Positions 20,281 to 32,590 of a DNA stretch of 64,000 nucleotides are shown here, one piece after another. Each line of letters opens with the position of its first letter. Position 1 is the stretch's first letter. The notes under the pieces were generated by a model. It worked only from the letters and a program-made list of their open reading frames with translations, had not been told where the DNA came from and ran no database searches. The DNA is taken from assembly GCA_009746045.1 (NCBI GenBank), contig RPFO01000065.1:5031368-5095367 (forward strand), given 5' to 3'. The position numbers and the translations under genes are program-made. This DNA is from Mesostigma viride. Taxonomy: Eukaryota; Streptophyta; Mesostigmatophyceae; Mesostigmatales; Mesostigmataceae.

Positions 20281-23200
20281 ATGCGGGGCGTGGCTTGCCT
20301 CGCCGCCCTCTTGGCGTTGGCCAGCCTTAGCGGGATCCATGCCGGCCGGACAATAGCCATCGCGCCTTATATTTCTCGGCACCTTCTTGGCGCGGATTCG
20401 CACTCATACAAGGACCACGAAAGCGTGCCTCTTTACGCAAACAAGGTTGGACCCTTCCACAATCCAAGGTAATGTGCTATCACACAACGCGTGTTGCAGC
20501 GCCTTTTCGGATCGCGCCGGTTTTGCCAGTGCCTGCCCTCGGTTGTGACATGGTCGCTTCTCGGCCGCGGTTTTTAGAGGCAGGTTTCTAGCCTTGGGAT
20601 GCTGGGGTTTGTGATGGGTCCGTGATGCCATTTGCTTTCGCTAATCCTATTGACCTTATCTCGTGATCTATATTCTTTGCTGGATACCCGGGGGGTTGAA
20701 CGCGCAGCGAGACGTATCAATATTATGACCTGCCTTTCTGCCGACCAGAGGAAGGCTTGTCACACAAGACCGAGGACCTTGGCGAGGTCCTCGAGGGTGA
20801 TCGCATGGTCGGCACCCTGTACGATCTGAGCTTTAAAGTGAACAAGGAGAGCGAAACCCTTTGTACAAAGGTGCTCAAGGAGAAGGAGTTGAAAAAGTTC
20901 CGAAAGGCTGTTAAGGATGACTACTACTTCCAGATGTACTATGATGACCTTCCCATCTGGGGTTTCATCGGGAAGGTGGAGAAGATCCTGCGCGGTGGCG
21001 CCACGGAGCTGCGGTACTACCTTTTCACCCACGTCCACTTCGATATCTACTACAACAACAACCGTGTAATCGAGATCAATGTCTCTACTGATCCCCTCAG
21101 GACAGTGGACATCACGGATAACACTGAGGTGAGTGCTCTTTCTAATGCAGTGGACTGTCAGCATATTGAATGGCATATGGGACGCATGATGTGATAGGTT
21201 TGCTGACTAGTCTGTGAATTTGGAGGGCATGCTTCCCGCCTCTTTTGTTCTTGGTTGGCACTGCATGACTCTGCTGCATGTGGAAAGCAGTGGTACTAGT
21301 TGTTGCAGGGTTGAGGGGTGGACTGCAGGGTTAAGGGTGGGCTGCAGCATAAAGCCGTTATTGGGAAGGGGGGTTTAGGTTGATTGGAGGCCAATTTTTT
21401 GTATGCTTTTGTGATGTCAAGCTCACGTGACTATCACCACTTCATGTTTCCCTGGTCCCTGTCATGTTTCCGTTGCATCATTTGGTGATTTCGTTCTCCA
21501 TATCTTTTACTTGCTCTGTGGCCTTGTTGGCGAGGGTGTAGAAATGACATTCACGTTGAGTCAGGGTAGCTCTCCGTATGCTCAGTGGCAGGCACACTTC
21601 ATCTGGGTGCACGTCATCCTGCAACACTTGCGTTGCAGGTGGCCCTGTATGTGTCTCTCATTTCGCTGGGGACAGTACCGGTAGTAACTGGGCTGTCCCC
21701 CTGGCAGCCTCTGGAAGCGCTGCAAGGGAAATATCGTTATCAGCAAGGGAACTGAGGATCATTATGCGTTCTACCCATCATGTAGCTTCCTGCACCTGGT
21801 TTCTCACCATCTTGGGCAAGTTCGGTGCACACGTGTTCCACATGTATGTCCGCCTTCACCAATAGGTCTCCATAATTGCTGTGGGCTGGACTTTCTTCCA
21901 CCCAACATCTCTTGCATGCCCCCCCCCCTCACCCCCGCCCGGCCCCCCTTTTCTTCCCCATGGCCCATCCTAACTATGTGCATCCTGGTGTCGCTTCCAC
22001 CTTCTTTCCCTCGCCTCCCTTGTCGCTCCCCCTTCTTCCCCCCCCACCCCTGTCTCTGCTGCAGGTGAGCGTGGAGTTCCGCTACTCGGTAAAGTGGCAG
22101 GAGACGAAGATCCCCTTTGAGCGGCGCATGGAGAAGTACTCTCGCTACTCGTTCCTGCCGCAGCATCTGGAGATCCACTGGTTCTCCATCATTAACAGCT
22201 GCGTGACCGTGCTGCTGCTGACCGGGTTCCTCGCCACCATCCTCATGCGCGTGCTCAAGAACGACTTCATCAAGTGAGTGCCGTGCGCCAGAAGGGGAAT
22301 GGGGGCGGTGGCACAGGGAGCCACCGTGACAGGCTTTTTACTGTGTGTAGCGAGGGTGGGTGTCCAGGGTGGGTATTGCTTGTGGGTATTGGTTGTAGGT
22401 ACTGTTGTGGAATTTGAGGGTGGGTATTGAGGGTGCATAGTCAGGGTGGGTCTTGTTTGTGGGTCTTGTTTGCGGGTCTTGTTTGTGGGTCTTGTTTGTG
22501 GGTCTTGTTTGTGACTACTGTTTGTGGGTCTTGTTTGTGACTACTGTTTGTGACTACTGTTTGTGGTCTTGTTCGTGGGTCTTGTTTGCGGGTACTGTTT
22601 GTGGGTATCTAGAGATCGGCTTCTTGAGACCTCGTTCTCGGTTCCATCTCGCAGCCAGGTTTGTTGGGGAGAAACATGGCGGCCATTTCACCCCACGTGC
22701 ACGTGCCCCTATCCCGCTTCCCCCCTCCGACCCCACCCCTGCCCCCGCCTCCCCATGTTTTGATAAGACAAGTGGTGTCGCAACGTCAAGCCGCGTCGAC
22801 GTGTGACAAGGATTAGATGAAGTCACCAACCCAATTACATGAATGCGTGACGCATGACGGCTGTGTGCAGGTACACGCGCGAGGAGGATGCGGCGGAGGA
22901 GCAGGAGGAGACCGGGTGGAAGTACATCCACGGCGATGTATTCCGCTTCCCGCCCTACAAGTCCTTCTTCTGCTCGCTGCTGGGCACCGGCACGCAGCTG
23001 CTCATCATGTGCGTGGGCAGAGGGAACCGATGCGCAGGCCATCATTGGGGCGCGGTCATTGGGGTGCAGGCGTTAGGGCGCGGCCATTGCGGCACAGACG
23101 TTAGGGGGTAGGAGAGTGGGAAGGAACAAGAGCACCTGGCCGTTGGTATTATAGCAGGCGCATGAGTTATCCAGTTGCATGGGGCACTTGCCGATGTGGG

Positions 23201-26200
23201 CCGGAAGGCGTGTAGGAGATCTGAAGACAGTAGGCGGTTGCCCTGCAAGTCGCAATGATGGGGGTTCATCGAAGTGTGTGGTGATTGCGACCTTGCTTTG
23301 TGCTGGCATCAAGACCAGGGTTTGGCTGTGTGTCTTTTCCCAGCGTTGACTGCGTTTGGATGGGAGGGACATGCAATGATGCATATGACTGGAGTCGTTG
23401 AAATGGAAGCCTGTCGGGCATTTTGTAAGTGGTTGCTGCCCCAATGTATACAGCGCGCATGTACTGCAAGCACGCCGCCTGTGACACCAGTTGGCCTTTC
23501 CTTGATAACCATGCCCACAATCAGGCTCTAGTAGTGCAACTCTCGTGAGTTACTTGAACCCCCGCCAATACCACTGCTCCCCCATTTTGCCCTTCTGCTT
23601 CCTGGCCATGTCTTGCACCTTACCACGTACGTTTTCTATCCCAGTTTTATCACCAAGCCAACTGCACCACCGCTCACCCGTTTCTCCCCATCAAATGTTT
23701 GGACCGTTGTGTCCACGTGGGACTTGTTTAGTCTTCTGTACGTTCCAGTGTCAGGTTATCATCCCCCCTGCTCCCGTGTCCCCCCCAACCGTTCTCTCCC
23801 CCGCACCTTTCTCACCCTGAACCACCCCTGGTTCTTGCGCCCCCCACCGTCCACCCCAATGCCCTCTTCTCCTCCCCCCCTTCCGCGCCCCGTTTCCCCC
23901 TTCCCCCCTTCCTCTTGCCCTCATGTCCCATTGCCCTCTCCTTGCCCCCTCAGGACGCTGTTCATCTTCTTCCTCGCGCTGGTGGGCGTGTTCTACCCAT
24001 ACAACCGTGGCGCGCTCTACACGGCCATCATTGTGCTCTATGCGCTCACCGCGGGCATCGCCGGATACGTCTCCTCCTCCTTCTACAAGCAGATGGAGGG
24101 CGACAAGTGGGTGAGTGACGCCACAGGCATAGCATGGGCGACATGGGGTAAGTGATGCCACAGGCACATCATGGGCGACAGTGGGATGAGTGCATTCAGG
24201 CAAGAGGAGGCTGCCAAAGTGGGTGAGTCGATTGCACCGCGTGGTCAGTGGGGGCCAAGAACACCGCTGGCCGTTTGGGGCCAAGAACACGGTGTGATGC
24301 CGCATGCTCCATGCTTCTGACTTGAGGGGGGGCATCAAGTTCCCCCCATCAACCGTTTCCAACCGGAGCACTTGTCGTGCAACCGGCAGGATTACTTGGC
24401 ATGAAATGTGTCTCATGGGATGAGGGGGTGGAGGCATATGACAGGGTGCTCCGCGTGTGCATGACCACAAACTTAAAAATTTATTTCATAATCTTTGTCT
24501 TTTGTTCGCAAATGCTGGCTGCAGTGTGATCGAACCTCGAGTACAATGGTCATCAACACAGATGAACATGATGTGTGTTTGCACAATGTCATGCCTAGGC
24601 ATGTTCCATTCCCCCACTCACGATTTCCTTGTTTGCTCCCCCCCCCCCCCCCCCCCCCCCCCCCGTCCACATTGCCCCTACGCTCACGTGCTCCCCACCC
24701 ACCCAAAATAATGCAGGTGCGCAACGTGCTGCTCACGGCGTGCATGTTCTGCGGCCCCGTGCTGTGCACCTTCTCGTTCCTCAACACGGTGGCCATCGTC
24801 TATCGCTCCACGGCCGCGCTGCCTTTTGGCACCATCTGCATCATCTGCGTCATCTGGGCGCTTGTCACCTTCCCGCTCACGGTGAGGGGGGGTGAGGGAG
24901 GCGGGGGACGCAGGGGGAGGGGGGAAGGAGCGAAGGAGGGTAGGGTGGGTGGGTGGGTGGGGAAGCTGTGGGTGGCAGAGAGGGTTGGAAAAGTGATCAA
25001 GGGGTCAGCGGGGAGGGGGCAGGGGGGGGGGGGGGGATCGCATCATTTTGCTGGGAGTCAGTGGTCAAGAAGGCGGGGAAGTGGGAGCTTATGAGGAAAG
25101 TGGGGGACTGTCTGAGGGGGGCCTGCTTTGGTATGGATTCTTGTAGTAGATTCTTATATTTGTGGACCAGTGCAGTTGAAATTGGGCGGACTACTTTGTA
25201 TTCTAACGCTGTGGACACCTATTATGGGTGGCCCTGGCCGCATCTTCCGCCGCGCTCGTGTGTGTTGGGCCCTTCCGCCACGACATGGTGTTTTCCATGC
25301 CCCGTGTTCCCCTGCCTGGTGTCCGCGCTGGCTCTTCACGTTCTCCTGTCTTCCCCAGCACACATTCCTGGTGTCATGAACCCGCGGGACAGTTGTGCAC
25401 GGACCACGTGCCCCCTGCCTGCCTGCCTGTCTGCTGGTCGCTGACGACAGTCGTGTGCTGTTTCTTCCGCGTTGCTGCTGTGCCCAGTGCCCCATGACCC
25501 TCCCCCCTACCCTCCACCTCCCCCTGTGAGGCTTACCATGTGGACATCCCCCTGCGTATATCCCTTGCCATGTGCCCCCCCCCACACACACACCTCGTGT
25601 AGGTCACCTTAGTCTCTCTTCTCTTATGTGTCCCTTCTCTTGCCCTTCTGTTGTCCTTGTGTGTCTCTTTTCTTGTCCCATGTGCTGGCAGGTGCTGGGT
25701 GGCATCGCGGGCAAGAACAGCAAGGCCGAGTTCCACGCGCCGTGCCGCACGACCAAGTACCCGCGCGAGATTCCGCCGCTGCCCTGGTGAGGACCCGGGC
25801 ATGCCACGCGCACCCGCACGCATGTGCAGGCAGCACACAGGCAGACCTAGAAAAGCAGAATGCGATGGTGGTTACTTTTTTATTTGTCTATAGGTAGGCA
25901 TGTCAGTTTATATCACTGCAGGGCTCTGGGGGCAGTTGAGCTGTGGCACGTGTGGCTGCCCGTCACCATCAGCACAGGAGTGTCTGGCTGCATGTGGGCG
26001 CCCCATTATCACCACTTTTGTGACGCCGGCACGGGGGCTACCGGTTACCTGTTAATGGCAGTTGCGCCGCGCAAGGATTGGCAGGGGCAACCCTTGCTTG
26101 ACAGGGCGGGATGTTATCGTTAGAGCGGTACGCGGGATATCCAGGAAGGTCTGGTGACATGGTTTTCTGCTGTATCGGCAAGGTCTGTCAGGTTTAATGG

Positions 26201-27877
26201 CGTCAGGAGCGAGGCCATGTGTCATTCATGAGTCTATCCTTCATCATTCGCCCTTGTCTGGGATTGTTTCAAACCACCCCATGTCTTGTAGGGAGTCCCT
26301 GGCGTTGCCTGACAGGATGCCTGAGAGTGAAAGATACCTTGCCGCCCCATGTTCACGGCTGATCTACATGTGCTGAGTTGTGTGGGGGCCATACCACAGG
26401 TGTGCTTGGGCATGTCTCGTCTGTGCGCGAGGCACCCGCAGGACGGCATGGTTTGCCGCTCGTGTGTCTTTTGCGTTCCGTTTTCTTGGTCCGTCGAACA
26501 CACTTGTTTGGCCGACCCATGGTTCTGACAGTGTACGTTGATGCCGATGTTCTTTGATGGTTTTGTCGTGAACTCTGCTGTGACCGCGCTCATCGGGCAG
26601 GTACCGCACGACCATCCCCCAGATGTGCATGGCGGGCTTCCTGCCATTCAGCGCAATCTACATTGAGCTCTACTACATCTTCGCCAGGTAGGCATGAGAC
26701 CCTGTTTGTATGTTCACTTGCGGCGTCTCTTGCTGCGTGGTGGTGCACTGGACACAAAATCTTTCTTTGGCGCCATTTCCAGCAGAATCAGTAGATTGTT
26801 TGATGGTTTTTGCATGGTCGGTGATGAGCCTCCCTTGATCAACTCGTGTGCGCCATGAGGGGGGGGGGGTCTTTCAATAGCCTCGTTACATGTGGAACCC
26901 ATCAAGGCTTGCATGGTGATGCATCTGCGCCTGCTGACGTGTGCATATCGGTTCTGTTTTGTTATTGCCCCCTCTTTGCCCCCCACCCCCTCCGCGCGCA
27001 CACCACCTACAACCTCTGTGCGTGCTTGTGTGGCCGCAGCGTGTGGGGCCACAAGGTGTACACCATCTACTCCATTCTCTTCATCGTGTTCATCATCCTC
27101 ATCATCGTGACCGCGTTCATCACCATCGCGCTCACCTACTTCCAGCTCGCGGTGGAGGACCATGAGTGGTGGTGGAGGTGAGTGCGGGGCCACAAAGGGG
27201 GGTACCCGCAGGTGAGCCGCGCATGACACACGACCCTTCGATATGGCTGCGGGCGGAGGTTGTCCGGCGGTATATGTGTACCATTTAATTAATTAATATG
27301 TGTACCATTTAATTAATTAATATGTGTACCATTTAATTAATTAATATGTGTACCATTTAATTAATTAATATGTGTACCATTTAATTAATTAATATGTGTA
27401 CCATGTACTTGTAACAGTCTGGTGTCCAGCAAGGGGGCGCCACGTGTGGGGCGTGGCAGTCAGGCTGTCTTCCATGCATGTGCTTTTCTGGAATCGCCTG
27501 GTGAAGATCTCTGTCAGCATGTGACTTCCTATAGCACCTGAAACAATGCCTTACCGGTCGACCTGGGAACACCTTGCCTCTCCAACGATTTAAACTGGAT
27601 CCGTGCTTTTTTTTTCCCCATTGGCGTGCCGAATCCTGGTTTGATCGCCCCGCGCAGATCCGTGCTGTGCGGCGGCTCAACCGGCCTCTTCATCTACGGC
27701 TACTGCTTCTACTACTACTTCGCGCGCTCGGACATGAACGGCTTCATGCAGACGAGCTTCTTCTTTGGCTACATGGCCACCATCTGCTATGGCTTCTTCA
27801 TCATGCTGGGCACGATCGGCTTCCGTGCATCGCTGCTGTTTGTGCGCCACATCTACCGCGCCATCAAGTGCGAGTAG
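20281..27877 (+). CDS. TM9SF-family nonaspanin (TM9SF3-like), ten exons
   Basis: Nonaspanins are nine-span proteins of the Golgi and endosomes that help sort membrane cargo. Coding exons: 20281-20468, 20708-21128, 22065-22273, 22871-23008, 23954-24110, 24717-24881, 25692-25786, 26601-26687, 27040-27177 and 27658-27877. All nine introns are GT-AG, and the phases join to give 605 residues, normal for the family. Residues 1-22 are a signal peptide. The lumenal domain includes [25 protein letters not shown] and [19 protein letters not shown], all family hallmarks. Exon 3 onward carries hydrophobic spans (for example [19 protein letters not shown]). The protein ends [10 protein letters not shown], close to the C-terminal KxD/E Golgi-retention signal of nonaspanins. 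Similarity of the lumenal part is to the TM9SF3 / plant TMN1-5 type rather than TM9SF2/4. The introns contain homopolymer runs and minisatellites. Confidence 0.95.
22447..22602 (+). repeat. 13-bp minisatellite in TM9SF intron 3
   Basis: About twelve copies of a 13-bp unit, GGGTCTTGTTTGT, with variants such as GACTACTGTTTGT, between exon 3 and exon 4. Confidence 0.85.
24638..24664. repeat. Poly-C run in TM9SF intron 5
   Basis: A run of 27 C residues about 50 bp before the exon 6 acceptor. A matching poly-G run of about 16 lies in the next intron near 25022-25036. Such runs are prone to length error in assembly. Confidence 0.85.
27273..27404 (+). repeat. 24-bp minisatellite with TTAATTAA core in TM9SF intron 9
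   Basis: Five perfect copies and one partial copy of a 24-bp unit, starting TATGTGTACCATT and ending TTAATTAATTAA, at an exact 24-bp spacing from 27273. The AT tail resembles the (TTAA)n tails of the LINE family in this window. Confidence 0.9.
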
Positions 27878-28840
27878 GCGGGCCCAATAGAGTGCACCCA
27901 ATAGAGCGATGATGGGTAGATGTCGCTCTGGGTGGGCGGACAGCGGGGGGGGGGCGGCCTGACCGTGACGGCGTTGGGCAGACGCCGCACAGCGCACGCA
28001 TTCTTGGTAGACTTTGCTCGCTGCGCGGCACTAACTCCATGAACAGGATGGCATGGCATTGTGCATTGAGGTGGCCGGGTTTGCCTATATACATCTTGCG
28101 GATGGCAACCGGGTTGGCGGGGTTCTGGCCACCGCATAGGCCCAATGGGGATGGGTTCCGGCAGGTGTCCAGTCATCCTTTGTAGAACGGTGGAGAGGGG
28201 CTTGCGAGCATGCACAAGGGCATTGGAAGTCCGTGGATGAGAGGGGCCGATGTGGCTGAGGTGGTCGCAGGGGAGTCCTGTGAGGTTTGCACTGGGGAAT
28301 AAGGGGATCAAAGCCATTTTTGTAGGGCGAGCAGTGACTTGCACGGGCACATTTCCTTTTCGATGCTGCTGCATTCATCCTGGCTGTTGCGTTTCCCTCG
28401 GTGTCTTCTTGTTGTCCACGATTTTTGGTGGCCTTTGGTCAACCTCACGGTGACTAGTTATGCCGCACAGTGTTGTTATATGGATTAGCCATGCATCTGA
28501 TCATGACCCCACTGCCGTGGGTGATTGCTGCATGCTGGAGCATTTAGGTTTCAGTTGGGACCTTGCTGGGGGTGAACAGAGATTGCAAGTGAAGATCAAT
28601 GTTAGACTAGTACAACAGAGAGAGAACAAAAGCAAGGGTATGTCAAGTGTTGCTTACAACCCTCTCTCTTTATGTTGCCAGGTGGCTCACAGTTGAGAAT
28701 AAAGTTAAAAACTTAGTAGAATTCCGCACAATCATGTCTCATTGCGAGTTATCAAGGCTCCCTTGCTTGTCGAGATTTTTTCAAATTTAGCATTATCGCA
28801 TGTATCCCTTGCATCGTGAGCCATATAATGCACATTCATG
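27878..28840. other. TM9SF 3' flank; nothing recognised
   Basis: Presumably includes the TM9SF 3' untranslated region. No gene or repeat could be identified; open frames on both strands lack family motifs. Confidence 0.35.
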
Positions 28841-28844
28841 CATA

Positions 28845-28906
28845 TATCAAGGAGACATGGTCCGGATTCTCCCGATTTCTGGCCTGCGCTGGTTGTCTCC
28901 TTGATA
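28845..28906. repeat. 62-bp palindromic MITE-like repeat
   Basis: The segment is bounded by perfect 13-bp inverted repeats, TATCAAGGAGACA at 28845-28857 and TGTCTCCTTGATA at 28894-28906. Its interior matches, in inverse orientation, the dispersed repeat at 16094-16146. A LINE 3'-end-like phrase (GGGAGTATATGTAGCACA) follows directly at about 28916. Confidence 0.6.
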
Positions 28907-29220
28907 ACTCCCTTGGGAGTATATGTAGCACACTTCGGATCAGGAGACTCACACAGCCACGAAATCATGCCAAAGGTCCTATGTTCGATTCCTTGCTGGT
29001 AGCTTCTAGGCTTTCTTACTTTCTGTGTTCCGCGGAATCTCAGATTTGGGCAGCTAGCGTTTTCACGTTTGTTGCTTTCTGACGACAATATGTAGCACAC
29101 GGACCGGCACTGAACGCAAATGGTTTTCACCTTTGCCGCGTGCCAAATCAGAATGTAGCACACAGCCCAGAGAAGGGGCATATGAGCCTGTAATACATTC
29201 TAAGCTACTTCCTGCAAGGA

Positions 29221-30358
29221 GGTAGCCATGGCTGACGGCGGAGCTCATAACTTTCACGTTTGGGCACCGATTTCGGCTGTGAATATCACAATCGCTTCGT
29301 CTTTCTAAGACACACACGCTGATATAATTTTCCGAAGCTATTACGCAGTATATGGCGAGCAAACGCTCCTCCGCGCAACGCAGCCTGGCGGCTGTGCTAA
29401 GCCCTGAAAATACGACTGCAGCCTCGGCTGCAGCTTCGCCCTCCGGCCCAGAAGGCAGCGGCGCCACTAGCCACGCTCTAGTGGTCGCCCAGCCCCCTCC
29501 CGGGCTCGCCTCGCCCGCAGCGTCCGTCGCCTGAACCCAAGCGCAGTCGCCCTGCCGAGCCGACCGGGGAAACATTCGACTTTGACGCCAGCCAGCCCGG
29601 CTTTTTTGACAAGCTAAACCACGACAAGATCCTGAGCTACGTGTTCTGCGGATCTACGTATGCCTCACTTCTTGAACTGTGCAAGCAGCTCTTCCACCAA
29701 GGTCGCCTCGTCGATGCTTTCCAGAGGCGCGCCTACAACCTCCGGACTCCATCCTCACCCTCCGCCGCCATCACCTTCAGATACGCGCCCTCTTCTCCCT
29801 CCTTGCCGCGCCGCTCCATCGAGCTAGGAGCTCTGGCCCCTCCAGCCCCTCACCACCACCTTAACCGAATCCTCCATCCGCTCACTCCCTCGAGTGAGGT
29901 CCGCTCACCGGGCCCTCGAGCAGCACGTGGCCCCCATCGCTGCAGATGTGGCGGCCATCGGCAGCACGCTGACTGCCGAGCTCCCCAGGTCCTCTCCACC
30001 ATCTCCACCACCACCTCCACCCTCCTCGCCTCCTCCACCGCCACCACCCCCTCCTCCGCCGCCGCCATCACCGCCCAGCTCCACGACATAGACCAGCGCC
30101 TCAAGGACAATGCCATCGCCATCGAGGTCCTGCAACACACCGCAGGCCTCACCGCCCAGGCGGTGAAGGACATTGCCGCCAAGCCAGCCCTCGCTGGCCC
30201 GGCTGGCGATGCTCCTCCCACCCAGACCTGGGCGGACATGCTTAAGCAACACACCACCTCCACCACCTCCGCCGTTGCAGCATAGCTCCAGCAGCAGAAG
30301 CTCGACCCGATCCGCGAGGAGGCCGAGCTCGCCAAGCGCAGCCTCAACCAGTGTTTTT
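29221..30358 (+). pseudogene. LINE-family 5' leader and ORF1, truncated and frameshifted
   Basis: The shared 5' leader (29221-29351) precedes ORF1, which starts at the ATG at 29352 with MASKRSSAQRSLAAVL. Frame changes follow. The conserved N-terminal block reads FDFDASQPGFFDKL and YVFCGSTYASLLELCKQL, then the helical region DIDQRLKDNAIAIEVLQH. Near 30349 the text breaks off within the start of the RNA-binding region (KRSLN) and passes into unrelated AT-rich sequence that begins with two hairpins. The RNA-binding region and 3' end are missing. Confidence 0.75.
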
Positions 30359-30360
30359 TT

Positions 30361-30409
30361 ACAACGCGATACATCGCGTTGTAGGGTTAGAACGCGATGT
30401 ATCGCGTTT
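30361..30409. repeat. Two adjacent short palindromes (inverted 18-mers)
   Basis: AACGCGATACATCGCGTT at 30362-30379 and its reverse complement at 30391-30408. Each 18-mer is itself nearly self-complementary, so the DNA can form either two small hairpins or one larger one. They sit exactly where the LINE ORF1 copy breaks off. Confidence 0.75.
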
Positions 30410-30574
30410 TAATCTGACACGTGGCAAACCTATTAAAAATGAGATTTTTGATCTGAAACTTTCAACATAGGTCAGAAACATCTCATAGAATTCAAGAAAA
30501 AATCCTGTTTTTTTTGGTATTTTTTTTGTGACAGCTGCAAACAAATATGTACCACTGAAATCAGGCATTTTCGC

Positions 30575-31060
30575 GGGACGAAGGTGAAGCGAGGCGTGAG
30601 TGCCGAAAAACAGGTCCTCCATGATCAAGACTCCTGGGCTGCGCTTAATTCCAGAAGCCATGATAGGCGTTGACGTCAAAGGTGATCTCTTCCCAGTGCG
30701 GCTCAGCAGAGCGACTGCGCTTAGGTTCAGGCGATGCAGATGGCGAGGCAAGCTAGCCCGGGGGGCTGGGCGAGCACCAGTGCACGACTATAGCGTCACC
30801 GTTGCCGTCTGGGCCGGTGGGCGAAGCTGCAGCTGAAGCTGCAGGCGTGTTTTCATTGCCGAGCGCAGCCGCCAGGCTGCGTTGCGTCGAGAGGCGTTTG
30901 CTCATCGTATATTGCGTAATATTTAGCGTCGGAAAATTATATCAGCATGTGCGTCGTAGAAAGACGCATCGATTGTGATATTCACGGCTAAATTCGGTGC
31001 TCAAACGTGAAAGTTATGAGCTCCGCCGTCAGCCATGGCTACCTCGTGGCTCGTGGCTCG
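30575..31060 (-). pseudogene. LINE-family 5' leader and ORF1 N-terminus, truncated
   Basis: On the minus strand the shared leader (31060-30911) precedes an ORF1 start, MSKRLSTQRSLAAALGNEN, at about 30905. It continues in broken frames through SPEPKRSRSAEPHW to LIMEDLFFGTHASLHL near 30600, where homology ends. It lies tail-to-tail with the plus-strand ORF1 copy ending at 30358, separated by about 215 bp of AT-rich sequence. Confidence 0.7.
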
Positions 31061-31069
31061 TGGCTCGTT

Positions 31070-31620
31070 AAGCACTGCGTCAGCTATCAGGGCATGCCTC
31101 GTATTTCGGACGAGATTAGACAGCGTAGCTAGGATAGCATTTGTAGGACACCTTCAGTGCTCGCACCAGCCAGGTCGACACCGCCCTTGGTCTGGCAGGC
31201 CCCCAGCGGCTTGGCCAGCCAGGGCGGCACATTCTGACCTGGCCTGGCCCCAAGGGCATTCCCAAAAGGGTAGGGAAACATGTCACGAACTACGTCCAGA
31301 TGTTGCTGGATGACCTACTGGTCCCAGCCCAGTTTCAATACCGCATCCACTCTCTCTCCATTCTTTGGACTGCCATGCAGAACAAGACGCGGTGGCAGAA
31401 GATTGTCAAGGCTCACACGCCCGACCCTGTGGGCAAGCCACCTCCCCCCAAGAGGAGGAGGCGTTTTGATGAGTAGTGTAGTTAGGATTTTTCTAGACTA
31501 GATAGATTAGCGTTAGGATAGTTCGATTACGCGGCTCTCTACACTCCACCACCCCTCAAGGAATATGTGCTACATGATCTCCCAACGGAGGCATGTTATA
31601 ATTTAATTTTTTAATGTACC
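31070..31620 (+). pseudogene. LINE ORF2 C-terminus and 3' end
   Basis: Broken frames correspond closely to the better-preserved copy at 33468-33886: GMPRISDEIRQR, then VTNYVQMLLDDLLVPAQF and ILWTAMQNKTRWQKIVKAHT, ending KRRRRFDE at about 31475. The 3' untranslated part follows, with AATATGTGCTACATGATCTC, CCAACGGAG and a TTTAATTTTTTAA end. Only the last ~150 codons of ORF2 are kept, the usual outcome of 5' truncation. Confidence 0.75.
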
Positions 31621-31639
31621 GGCCCCCAACGTACGGAGA

Positions 31640-31980
31640 TTAATTAATTAGGAACATCACTCCGTGGGGAGTCAATGTAGCACATATCCCTGAGAAGGGG
31701 CATATGGCTTTTAATACATCCTAGGCTACTTCATGCAAGGGTGGGAATGTAAGCTACCCTTGCTCTAGGTGCACCAGGGCACCGGCACCACCATGCTGTC
31801 TCAGGTTCAACCCGCCTAAGGGGGGATCCTGGCACGGGGGAGGAAGATCATCATGGCTATACAAGTGCTATAGGGCATGGCTTCTCGACAGAGAGCATCT
31901 CTCTGCATAGGCATAGCATGGCTAAATTCTTAATGCAACATCCATGGGGTCCCATTATAGACATTAATTAATTAATTAAT
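31640..31980 (-). mobile_element. Truncated LINE-family 3' end, (TTAA)n-bounded
   Basis: Starts with ATTAATTAATTAGGAACATC at about 31641 and runs through CACATATCCCTGAGAAGGGG and GGATCCTGGCACGGGGGAGG to CATGGGGTCCCATTATAG, then a second (TTAA)n run at about 31962-31980. It is nearly the same as 10661-10985 and matches the 3' part of the ORF1-only element at 13605. The second AT run may be duplicated target. Confidence 0.7.
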
Positions 31981-32289
31981 AAGCACGTGACTGCGTCACG
32001 TGGGTGCCAATACAGAGTAAAGGAACCTTCAACCCTATATACACAGCGAGAAGGAGGGAGGGCGCCCTAGCTAGCTTCCCTCACTGCCGCAGGTGGGCAG
32101 GCCACAGAGCGCTCTCTCCACGGCATCAGGTGCCGGGGCGCAACACTGTGGGTGCAATACAACCAGTGCAATACCATAGGTGCCATACCTGTTCATTATT
32201 GTCGTGGATCATGTCATGCGCCGGGCACGTGCGCGCTTTACTGCTGGGTTCGAGCCAGGCATTACAATTCGTTCAAGTGGCCCGCCGGA

Positions 32290-32590
32290 GCGGCTGTACA
32301 ATTTTTCCCAGTGAGCGCGCTGCCAAGTGTACTTGTGGGCAAATTTTTAGGTGCCCCGTCACTTCGAGGTACTAAAAATTAGGCTACGGTACGAATTCAG
32401 CGAATTTCAGCGAATTTTCAGTCGAACCAAAGGAAGTGACGCCAACTACCAAAAAGTTTCCGTTACGAATTTTCAGCCCAACACTCGCGCAAAATGAAGT
32501 GACGGCAACTACCAAAACGTATAACAATGACGCATATGGTTGGGAAAAACACCAAAACAATGTTCTGACAAAAAAAATTTCATGGCTTGT
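32290..32590. repeat. AT-rich insertion within LINE reverse transcriptase
   Basis: About 300 bp without LINE homology separate two parts of the RT domain. It contains an imperfect duplication: GAAGTGACG.CAACTACCAA occurs near 32432 and 32493, and AGCGAATTT repeats near 32399 and 32408. No terminal repeat was found, so its origin is unknown. Confidence 0.45.

Noticed and set aside
32245-32275. Possible tRNA T-arm (CTGGGTTCGAGCCAGG)
   Set aside because: It lies inside LINE reverse transcriptase coding text (RRARARFTAGFEPG), and no other tRNA arms are present.
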